Source: Chloroflexota bacterium
Lineage (GTDB): Bacteria; Chloroflexota; Limnocylindria; P2-11E
Reading direction: 5' to 3'
Assembly: GCA_013695575.1 (NCBI GenBank)
Contig: JACDAF010000015.1
Span: 1 to 14,423, forward strand
Length of the DNA stretch: 14,423 bases
The notes beneath the pieces are model-generated. The model was not told the DNA's origin and made no database searches. It worked only from the letters and a program-made list of their open reading frames with translations. The translations under genes were made by a program, and so were the position numbers. This document shows, one piece after another, positions 7,682-14,423 of the stretch (within the stretch, counting starts at the first letter, position 1; each line of letters opens with the position of its first letter).

Positions 7682-7776
7682 CCAGGGCGCACGCGTGGCG
7701 CGCGCTTCACTCGTCGCGTGAGCTTTCACATGACGTCGCGGCCGGGCGATCCGATCGCGCCGCTAGACTCCGCGCC
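7682..7776. other. intergenic gap between the redox genes and the aldarate cluster
   Basis: These 95 nt separate two functional blocks. They contain an 8-bp palindrome CACGCGTG (7690-7697), a short GTGA-N4-TCAC dyad near 7718-7729, and the TAGACT -10 box. There is no clear rho-independent terminator with a T-run, so where transcription of the upstream unit ends is not visible. Confidence 0.5.
7764..7769 (+). promoter_or_regulatory. -10 box of a probable leaderless promoter (TAGACT)
   Basis: TAGACT ends exactly 7 nt before the GTG at 7777. There is no Shine-Dalgarno upstream of this GTG and no convincing -35 box. Together with the same arrangement at 237-250 and 3161-3174 this suggests a leaderless mRNA starting the SDR-dehydratase operon. 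Confidence 0.5.
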
Positions 7777-8559
7777 GTGCGTGTCGATCTCGAGGGTCGC
7801 ATCGCGGTGGTCACGGGTTCGACGCGGGGCATCGGGCGCGCGATCGCCGTGGCGCTGGCAGCGAATGGCGCTGCCGTCGTGGTGCACGGCAGGGACGCGG
7901 CTGCGGTCGATGCGGTGGTCAGCGAGACGCGGCGGTCCGGGGGACGGGCCGAGCGCTGCGTCGGCGATCTCGGCTCAAGCGCCACGCTCGACGCGCTCAT
8001 CGAGACCGCCGCAGGCCTCGGCGGCATCGACATCCTCGTGAACAACGGCGCGCTCACCGACACCTTCGGTCCGGTGCTCGAGGTGAGCGACGAGCGGGTC
8101 GACGAGATCCTCCGCGTGAACCTCCGAAGCGCGGTGCTGCTCTCGGTGCGCGCTGCCCGGGTCATGGCCGCGAAGCGGCGCGGCGCGATCGTGAACCTCA
8201 CCTCCGTCGGCGGGTCGCAGCGCGCCCATCACGACAACGCCATCTACGACGTCACCAAGGGTGGGCTCGACGCGCTCACCCGCGCGCTTGCCGTCGATCT
8301 CGGCCCGGCCGGGATCCGCGTCAACGCGGTCGGTCCCGCCGCCACCGCCGACGCACCGGCGGAGGGACGGGCGCAGGACGCGCCGCTGCGGCGCGGCGGC
8401 GTCCCCACAGACATCGCCGAGGCCGTGCTGTATCTGGTCTCGGACGACGCCGCGTTCGTGACCGGCCAGATCCTGTATGTCGACGGCGGTCTGTCGGCGC
8501 AGCTCCGGAGCCCGTCCGTGGCCGCCGCGAGCCAGGAGGAGATCCCGCGTGGCTCGTGA
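7777..8559 (+). CDS. short-chain dehydrogenase/reductase (SDR), first gene of the aldarate cluster
   Basis: Classical SDR of 260 aa: the nucleotide-binding TGSTRGIG (13-20), and the catalytic set N115, S143, Y157 and K161 (in YDVTKGG). The family NNAG motif reads NNGA here (89-92), an unusual swap. The C-terminus has the usual VTGQILYVDGG. The substrate-lid loop after GPAATADAP looks short. The class oxidises alcohols or reduces ketones with NAD(P); the substrate is unknown. It does not look like uronate dehydrogenase, which has a different glycine motif. Its position suggests it handles a sugar acid or sugar feeding the dehydratases downstream. The start is GTG 7777, with a -10 box 7 nt upstream. 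Its 3' end carries the ribosome-binding site of the next gene, which it overlaps by 11 nt. Confidence 0.85.
   Translation: MRVDLEGRIAVVTGSTRGIGRAIAVALAANGAAVVVHGRDAAAVDAVVSETRRSGGRAERCVGDLGSSATLDALIETAAGLGGIDILVNNGALTDTFGPVLEVSDERVDEILRVNLRSAVLLSVRAARVMAAKRRGAIVNLTSVGGSQRAHHDNAIYDVTKGGLDALTRALAVDLGPAGIRVNAVGPAATADAPAEGRAQDAPLRRGGVPTDIAEAVLYLVSDDAAFVTGQILYVDGGLSAQLRSPSVAAASQEEIPRGS
8534..8541 (+). promoter_or_regulatory. Shine-Dalgarno of the talarate/galactarate dehydratase gene
   Basis: AGGAGGAG, inside the end of the SDR gene, lies 7 nt before GTG 8549. It decides the start of the next gene, giving the dehydratase an N-terminal extension of about 25 residues. Confidence 0.6.
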
Positions 8560-9733
8560 CGCGTCGCACACATCGGGTGCTGTGAGACCCAACACAAGGC
8601 CGGCGACGCGGACCGGGTGCGCTGTTGAGCGTGTGCGCTGCGCGCTCTATCGCGTGCCGCTCGCGGAGCCGGTGAGCGACGCGAAGGTGACCAGCGGCCG
8701 CCAGCAGCCGCTGGCGAGCGTGGACGTTCTCGTCGCGAGGATCGCGACAGCCGATGGCCTGGAGGGCATCGGGTTCAGCTACTCCAAGCGCGCAGGCGGG
8801 CCCGCGCTCTTCGCCCACGCTGAGCAGCTCGCACCCCTGCTGATCGGCGAGGACGCGCTCGCCATCGGGCGGATCTGGGAGAAGCTGGTGTGGGCCGCGG
8901 CGTCGATCGGACGCGAGGGGCTCGCGGTGCAGACGGTCGCGGCGTTCGATATCGCGCTGCACGATCGCAAGGCGAAGCAGGCGGGACTTCCCCTCGCGAC
9001 GCTGCTCGGGCACTACCGCGGCAGCGTGCGCTGCTATGACACCGGCGGCGGCTTTCTCTCGGCGACGGACGCCGAGGTGGTCGCGAACGCCGAGCGAAGC
9101 CTCGCCCGCGGCGTGGGCGGGATCAAGATCAAGGTGGGAGGGGACCAGCGTTCGGACCTCGCCCGCGTCGCGGCCGTTCGCGGCGCGATCGGCGGGGCCA
9201 CGCCGCTCATGGCCGACGCGAACCAGCAGTGGGACCGGGCCGCCGCGCGGCGGATCGGCAGGACGCTCGAACGGTATGACCTCACCTGGCTCGAGGAGCC
9301 GCTCGATGCCTACGACGCCGCCGGACACGCGGCGCTTCGGCAGGCGCTCGACACCCCGATCGCGAGCGGCGAGATGCTCAGCACGACGCGCGACCTGCGC
9401 CGGCTGCTCGACGCAGGCGCCGTCGATGTGCTCCAGCCGGACGCCGTTCGCGTGGGAGGCGTGACACCGTACCTGCGGATCGCCGCGCTCGCCGCGGAGC
9501 TCGGCGTCACCGTCGCGCCGCACTTCGCGACGGAGCTGCACGTGCATCTCGCCGCGGCCCAGCCCGCCGAAGGCTGGGTGGAGTACTTCGACTGGCTGCA
9601 GCCGCTCTTCGAGGAGCAGCTCGAGATCGCGGGCGGACGGATCCAGGTCCCGGACCGGCCCGGCCTCGGCCTGACGCTGTCGCCGCGCGCCGAGACCTGG
9701 GTCCGGGCCGCGGCAGAGCTCCCCGAGCGCTAG
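8549..9733 (+). CDS. L-talarate/galactarate dehydratase (enolase superfamily)
   Basis: Protein of 394 aa of the mandelate racemase group of the enolase superfamily. The catalytic set is complete: KxK at K193/K195, metal ligands D223 (MADANQQWD), E249 (LEEP) and E275 (SGEML), then D298 (QPDAVRVGG), the general base H325 (APHF) and E345 (WVEYF). Long stretches such as PVSDAKV, GFSYSKRAGGP, NQQWDR and EEPLDAYDAAGHAAL match, as I remember them, the galactarate/talarate dehydratases rather than generic mandelate racemases. The reaction is removal of water from galactarate (or L-talarate), giving 5-dehydro-4-deoxy-D-glucarate. The start at GTG 8549 has a strong ribosome-binding site but adds about 25 residues (rich in Arg and Thr) before the usual beta strand VERVRCALYRVPL. 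GTG 8582 is a weaker alternative. Confidence 0.82.
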   Translation: MARDASHTSGAVRPNTRPATRTGCAVERVRCALYRVPLAEPVSDAKVTSGRQQPLASVDVLVARIATADGLEGIGFSYSKRAGGPALFAHAEQLAPLLIGEDALAIGRIWEKLVWAAASIGREGLAVQTVAAFDIALHDRKAKQAGLPLATLLGHYRGSVRCYDTGGGFLSATDAEVVANAERSLARGVGGIKIKVGGDQRSDLARVAAVRGAIGGATPLMADANQQWDRAAARRIGRTLERYDLTWLEEPLDAYDAAGHAALRQALDTPIASGEMLSTTRDLRRLLDAGAVDVLQPDAVRVGGVTPYLRIAALAAELGVTVAPHFATELHVHLAAAQPAEGWVEYFDWLQPLFEEQLEIAGGRIQVPDRPGLGLTLSPRAETWVRAAAELPER

Positions 9734-9735
9734 CC

Positions 9736-10962
9736 GTGCGCGTCACCGATCTCCGCGCGACACCCGTCGCGATCGCGGACCCGCCCCTGCGCAGCGCGTT
9801 CGGCCTGCACGCGCCGTTCGCCCTTCGCACCATCGTCGAGGTCGACACCGACGAGGGCGTCGTCGGCGTCGCCGAGACGTACGGCGGGGACGCCCCTCTG
9901 CGCGCCCTCGACGCGGCGCGGGCGCTCGTCATCGGCCGCGACGCGTACCGGCTCACGCCACTGCGCGTCGAGCTCGACGCCGCGCGCAGGCCCGCCGAGG
10001 AGCGGCCCTGGGAGGCGCGGGGCTTCGCCGCGCCCGCGCTCTTCTCCGCCATCGAGGTCGCCTGCCTGGACGCGATCGGCCGGCAGACCGGGCGCCCGGT
10101 GTGCGATCTCCTGGGCGGCCGGGTTCGGGACGAGATCCCGTTCTCCGCGTACCTGTTCTTCAAGCATGCCGGGGACGACGAGTGGGGGGAGGTCATGAGC
10201 GCGGAAGCGCTCGTCGGCGAAGCGCGGCAAATGCGCGAGCGGTACGGCTTCGGCTCGCTGAAGGTCAAGGGAGGCGTGCTCGAGCCCGACCGTGAGGTCG
10301 CGGCGATGCGGGCGCTGCGGGAGGCCTTCGGCCCGTCGGTGCCGCTGCGCCTGGACCCGAACGCGGCCTGGAGCGTCGCCACGAGCACACGCATCGCCGA
10401 GGAGCTCGCCGGGACCCTCGAGTACCTCGAGGACCCGACGCCCGGTCTCGACGGGATGGCGAAGGTCGCGGAGCGCTCCCCCATCCCGCTCGCGACGAAC
10501 ATGTGCGTGACAGCGTTCGAGCACCTCCCCGCGGCGGTCGCGAAGCGATCAGTCTCGATCGTGCTGTCGGACCACCACATGTGGGGCGGCATGCGCGCGA
10601 CCGTGGAGCTTGGCCGGCTCTGCCGCGTGTTCGGCCTGGGCGTCTCGATGCACTCGAACTCGCACCTCGGCATCTCGCTCGCGGCGATGACGCACGTCGC
10701 GGCGGCGGTGCCGGAGCTCACCTACGCCTGCGACACGCATTACCCCTGGCAGACCGACGAGGTGATCACGGGTGGCAAGCTCCGCTTTCACGACGGAGCG
10801 CTCCCGGTGCCGCCGGGACCCGGTCTCGGGGTGGAGCTGGACCGCGATGCGCTGGCGCGGCTGCACGAGCGGTACCGCGGGACCGACCTCCGCTACCGCG
10901 ACGACGTGGCGGAGATGCGGAAGACCGATCCGGACTGGCGCCCGCACGTTGGCGACTGGTGA
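9736..10962 (+). CDS. gudD: glucarate dehydratase (enolase superfamily)
   Basis: Protein of 408 aa. It shows the glucarate dehydratase signature set: LKVKGGV with K176 and K178, LDPNAAW with D207, LEDP with E232, ATNM with N255, SDHHMWGG with D279, and the general base H306 in SMHSNSHLGISLAAMTH. The N255 ligand and the HSNxHxxIS motif distinguish glucarate dehydratase from other enolase groups, such as the upstream gene. Expected reaction: D-glucarate (possibly also L-idarate) to 5-dehydro-4-deoxy-D-glucarate, the same product as the upstream enzyme. It is somewhat shorter than the E. coli enzyme (about 446 aa). The GTG start lies 2 nt after the previous stop, without a clear ribosome-binding site, so translational coupling is likely. 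Confidence 0.85.
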   Translation: MRVTDLRATPVAIADPPLRSAFGLHAPFALRTIVEVDTDEGVVGVAETYGGDAPLRALDAARALVIGRDAYRLTPLRVELDAARRPAEERPWEARGFAAPALFSAIEVACLDAIGRQTGRPVCDLLGGRVRDEIPFSAYLFFKHAGDDEWGEVMSAEALVGEARQMRERYGFGSLKVKGGVLEPDREVAAMRALREAFGPSVPLRLDPNAAWSVATSTRIAEELAGTLEYLEDPTPGLDGMAKVAERSPIPLATNMCVTAFEHLPAAVAKRSVSIVLSDHHMWGGMRATVELGRLCRVFGLGVSMHSNSHLGISLAAMTHVAAAVPELTYACDTHYPWQTDEVITGGKLRFHDGALPVPPGPGLGVELDRDALARLHERYRGTDLRYRDDVAEMRKTDPDWRPHVGDW

Positions 10963-10980
10963 ACGCGCACCGAGGTGCTC

Positions 10981-10986
10981 TAGCAT
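10981..10986 (+). promoter_or_regulatory. candidate -10 box before kdgD (TAGCAT)
   Basis: TAGCAT lies in the 64-nt gap after the glucarate dehydratase gene. A start 7 nt downstream would be near 10993-10994, giving a leader of about 33 nt that contains a hairpin and a GGGGG ribosome-binding site. The -35 region is weak (at best GTGAAC, 10959-10964). It may be an internal promoter for kdgD. Confidence 0.35.
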
Positions 10987-10993
10987 CCTCGGG

Positions 10994-11011
10994 CCGCCGC
11001 CGCGACGGCGG
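10994..11011 (+). promoter_or_regulatory. GC-rich hairpin in the kdgD leader
   Basis: CCGCCG (10994-10999) and CGGCGG (11006-11011) form a 6-bp all-GC stem with a 6-nt loop. No T-run follows, so it is not a standard terminator. If transcription starts near 10994 the hairpin would sit at the very 5' end of the mRNA and could protect it. It could also weakly attenuate read-through from upstream. Confidence 0.35.
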
Positions 11012-11026
11012 GGCTGGGGGTAACGG

Positions 11027-11956
11027 TTGGATCCACTCGAGCTCCGCGACCGGCTGCGCGGCGCGATCGCGTTCCCGATCACGCCGTTCCAGGGTGATCT
11101 CTCGCTCGATGGGGACGGCTTCGCGCGGAACATGGAGCGCCTCGTCGGCTCCGGCGTCGTCGCGATCGTCGTCGCGGGCGGGACCGGCGAGTTCCACTCG
11201 CTCACCCCGGACGAGATCGTCCGGCTCTGCGCCATCGCCGTCGAAGCGTCGGCCGGGCGCACGCCGGTCATCGTGGGGGTCGGGCTCAACGCGAGCCTCG
11301 CCACCGCCCTGGCCCGCCGCTGCGAGGCCGCCGGCGCGGATGGGCTGCTGCTGATGCCGCCGGCGTACGGGCGCGCCGAGGACGACGGCTTCTTCGCGTA
11401 CTACTCGGCGATCGCGCAGTCGGTGGGTATCGGAGTGTTCCCGTACGCGCGCGACCACGCGGTGCTCTCGCCGGCGCTCGTCGCGCGTCTCGCGCGCCTG
11501 CCGAACGTCATCGCGTTCAAGGATGGCCACGGAGATATCCGGCTCTGGAAGCGCATCCGCGAGCACGTCGGCGATGGCATCCGCTGGCTCGCGGGCGTCG
11601 GCGACGACATGGCGCCCCAGTACTTCACCGCGGGCGCGGAAGGCTACACGTCGAGCATCGCGAACCTCTACCCGGACGTTGCCGTGCGGCTCTTCGAGCT
11701 CGCGAGCTCGGACGCGCTCCTCGCCGAGGAGCTCGTGCAGCAGCACATCCAGCCGCTGTACTCGATGCGCCCGAGACGCCGCGGCTACGAGGTCACGACG
11801 ATCAAGGCAGCGATGACCCTCCAGGGGCGACCGGCGGGACCGGTGCGGCCACCGCTCTCGCCACTCGCGGACGAGGATGCCGTGGACCTGGAGCACGCGC
11901 TGGTGCGGCTCGCCGAGGCCGGGCGGCCACTGGGCGCCGTGGCAGCGAGGACATGA
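11027..11956 (+). CDS. kdgD: 5-dehydro-4-deoxyglucarate dehydratase (KdgD)
   Basis: Protein of 309 aa of the DHDPS/N-acetylneuraminate lyase superfamily. It shows GGTGEFHSLTPDEI (51-64), the aldolase-type tyrosine Y140 (in PYARD), the Schiff-base lysine K165 in IAFKDGHGD, and the KdgD-specific C-terminal SMRPRRRGYEVTTIKA and GPVRPPL stretches. Its N-terminus (DPLELRDRL...FPITPF) fits known KdgD starts. Expected reaction: 5-dehydro-4-deoxy-D-glucarate to 2,5-dioxopentanoate plus CO2 and water. It takes the product of both dehydratases just upstream. It starts at TTG 11027, about 6 nt after a GGGGG run that can act as ribosome-binding site. I see no better ATG or GTG. A following dehydrogenase gene, expected for this pathway, is not in the window. 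Confidence 0.85.
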   Translation: MDPLELRDRLRGAIAFPITPFQGDLSLDGDGFARNMERLVGSGVVAIVVAGGTGEFHSLTPDEIVRLCAIAVEASAGRTPVIVGVGLNASLATALARRCEAAGADGLLLMPPAYGRAEDDGFFAYYSAIAQSVGIGVFPYARDHAVLSPALVARLARLPNVIAFKDGHGDIRLWKRIREHVGDGIRWLAGVGDDMAPQYFTAGAEGYTSSIANLYPDVAVRLFELASSDALLAEELVQQHIQPLYSMRPRRRGYEVTTIKAAMTLQGRPAGPVRPPLSPLADEDAVDLEHALVRLAEAGRPLGAVAART

Positions 11957-12059
11957 TCCGCTTCGGACGCGACCGGGAGCGGCGTCGTTTGACGAGTGGA
12001 CCTGGATGTGCACGCCAAGCGACTGACACACGCAGCGACTGATAAGAGGAGGACGACAC
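11957..12059. other. intergenic gap before the ABC transporter genes, with a 9-mer direct repeat
   Basis: This 103-nt gap holds AGCGACTGA twice (12018-12026 and 12034-12042), 16 bp apart, and a TTGACG (11989-11994) with no matching -10 box at normal spacing. The repeat overlaps the region just before the GAGGAGG ribosome-binding site. It could be an operator or chance. No terminator hairpin with a T-run was seen. Confidence 0.35.
12046..12052 (+). promoter_or_regulatory. Shine-Dalgarno of the solute-binding protein gene
   Basis: GAGGAGG lies 7 nt before ATG 12060, an ideal spacing. It supports that ATG over the in-frame ATG at 12069. Confidence 0.7.
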
Positions 12060-13276
12060 ATGCGATCGATGAGAGGCGCGATCACAGCCCTCGGACTGGC
12101 CGCGATCGTCGTGGGTGCCTGCGGCGGACCACCGCAGCCCGGAGCGCCTGCGGCCAGCGCCCCCGGAGCCGGCGCGGGTGCGGCCGGACCGAAGTTCCCC
12201 GACGCACCGGTGACGCTCAACATCATCGACATCGCGGGCCAGAACCAGCTCGTGAAGGGCATCTTCGACAGCTACAAGAAGACCTATCCGAACCGGCTCC
12301 GAGATTACAAGATCGAGATTGGCCTCTCGCCCGAGATGCCGGCGAAGATCAAAGCGCAGCAGGACGCCGGCAACATCCAGACCTCGATCGTGCTCACCGG
12401 CCTCGACGGCATGGCCGCCGGCGTCGAGCAGACCATCTGGGAGCCGCTCACGCCGAAGTACGCGGCGCAGCTCGAGAACATGAAGAACTACCTCGACGAG
12501 GTGAAGCCGATCCAGGAGCTCGCGAAGGGCTTCGGCGTCCAGGTCGTGTACACCCCGAGCGGCCCGCTCCTGGAGTACAACGCGGCCAGGGTCCCCAACC
12601 CGCCGAAGACGGCGGCCGAGCTGCTCGCGTGGGCGAAAGCCAACCCGAACAAGTTCGTGTACGCCCGGCCGGCGAACAGCGGCCCCGGACGCACGCTGCT
12701 CCAGGGCCTGCCGTACATCCTCGGCGACAAGGATCCCAGGGACCCCGAGAAGGGGTGGGACAAGACCTGGCAGTTCCTGAAGGATCTGGATCCGTACATC
12801 GAGTACTACCCCACCGCCACCACGCCGACGATGAAGGAGCTGTCCGACGGGACGCGCTGGATGATCGCCAGCACCATGGGCTGGGACATCAACCCGCGCG
12901 TCCTGGGCCAGGTCCCGAAGGAGATGAAGGTCGCGCGGCTCGACAACACCTCGTTCGTCGCGGATGAGCAGTTCATGGCCGTCCCGAAGGGCCTCGACGA
13001 GGGGCGCCTCGCCGTCGTCCTCGACATCATCAACTTCGCACTCCGTCCCGAGAGCCAGGCGCTCACCTTCGACGCCGGTTACTTCTACCCGGGCCCGGCC
13101 GTGAAGGGCGTGACCCTGGACAAGGCTCCGCCCGAGAGCCAGCAGGCGATCAAGGAGTTCGGCCGGCCGGAGTACGACCAGTGGGCCAAGGAGTCCAAGA
13201 TCGTGCTTCCGCTCGGGTCCAAGGAGCTCGTCACGGCGTTCGAACTCTGGGACAAGGCCTTCGGCGCGAAGAAGAA

Positions 13277-13280
<4 letters not shown>
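12060..13280 (+). CDS. ABC transporter solute-binding lipoprotein
   Basis: Protein of 406 aa with a lipoprotein signal: a short basic start, hydrophobic ITALGLAAIVV and the lipobox VGAC with C21. An Ala/Gly/Pro-rich linker (about residues 22-50) follows, as usual for lipoproteins tethered outside the membrane. The body resembles family 1 extracellular solute-binding proteins (iron/spermidine/2-aminoethylphosphonate-like group). An exact substrate cannot be read from the sequence. It overlaps the ATPase gene by 4 nt (GTGA), so the two are in one operon with the permease that begins at the window edge. Sitting directly after the aldarate genes it is a candidate carrier protein for glucarate or galactarate; this is inference from neighbourhood only. 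Confidence 0.82.
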
Positions 13281-14403
<1,123 letters not shown>

Positions 14404-14407
<4 letters not shown>

Positions 14408-14423
14408 GCGCCCGCCAGGGCCT
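14404..14423 (+). CDS. start of a probable ABC permease gene (partial)
   Basis: GTG 14404 overlaps the ATPase stop by 4 nt (GTGA), the same overlap seen between the solute-binding protein and the ATPase. The six complete codons read V-S-A-R-Q-G, then the window ends. A membrane permease is expected at this place in an importer operon, but the sequence is too short to show it. Confidence 0.45.

Noticed and set aside
7690..7729. Terminator between the heme protein gene and the SDR gene
   Set aside because: Only short palindromes (CACGCGTG, GTGA-N4-TCAC) are present, without a strong stem or T-run.
7777..8559. SDR as uronate dehydrogenase (Udh), the enzyme feeding aldarate pathways
   Set aside because: The TGSTRGIG motif is of the classical FabG-like type. 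Uronate dehydrogenases carry a different glycine motif, so I left the substrate open.
11989..12017. Promoter with TTGACG as -35 box before the solute-binding protein gene
   Set aside because: No TAnnnT box is found at 16-19 nt spacing, so the -35-like hexamer alone is not enough.

Overview
The window is about 14.4 kb of high-GC bacterial chromosome. Almost every gene reads left to right. The one exception is the start of a divergent gene at the left edge. The mix of genes (a cyclase/NB-ARC/TPR signalling ATPase, a DUF1800-DUF1501 pair, ABC importer parts), frequent GTG starts, and several starts that sit exactly 7 nt after a TAnnnT -10 box with no ribosome-binding site suggest a GC-rich Chloroflexota- or Actinobacteria-like environmental lineage. 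This placement is inference; there is no rRNA or taxonomic marker here.

Left part (1-3159): a divergent intergenic region with a recognisable minus-strand promoter feeds a truncated minus-strand gene. On the plus strand a large regulator of about 969 aa carries a class III nucleotide cyclase domain, an NB-ARC-type ATPase and a long helical/TPR tail.

Middle part (3174-7681): five tightly packed genes look like one transcription unit for exported or membrane redox proteins. They are a DUF1800 protein with a twin-arginine leader, a DUF1501 protein with a Tat signal, a small proline-rich secreted protein, an ApbE-like flavin transferase, and a heme-b membrane protein of the ferric-reductase-like type.

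Right part (7777-14423): an aldarate (hexarate) catabolic cluster. An SDR oxidoreductase, an enolase-superfamily L-talarate/galactarate dehydratase, an enolase-superfamily glucarate dehydratase and a 5-dehydro-4-deoxyglucarate dehydratase (KdgD) are followed by a lipoprotein solute-binding protein, an ABC ATPase and the first codons of a probable permease. The two dehydratases should turn galactarate and glucarate into 5-dehydro-4-deoxy-D-glucarate, and KdgD should turn that into 2,5-dioxopentanoate plus CO2. The dehydrogenase that would deliver 2-oxoglutarate is not in the window. The adjoining ABC importer is a good candidate for taking up these diacids. That is the most novel prediction here, since the well-known aldarate importers (GudP/GarP) are MFS permeases.

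No tRNA, rRNA, CRISPR array, insertion sequence or phage gene was seen. No gene-free stretch exceeds 300 bases; the longest is the 229-nt divergent region at 21-249.
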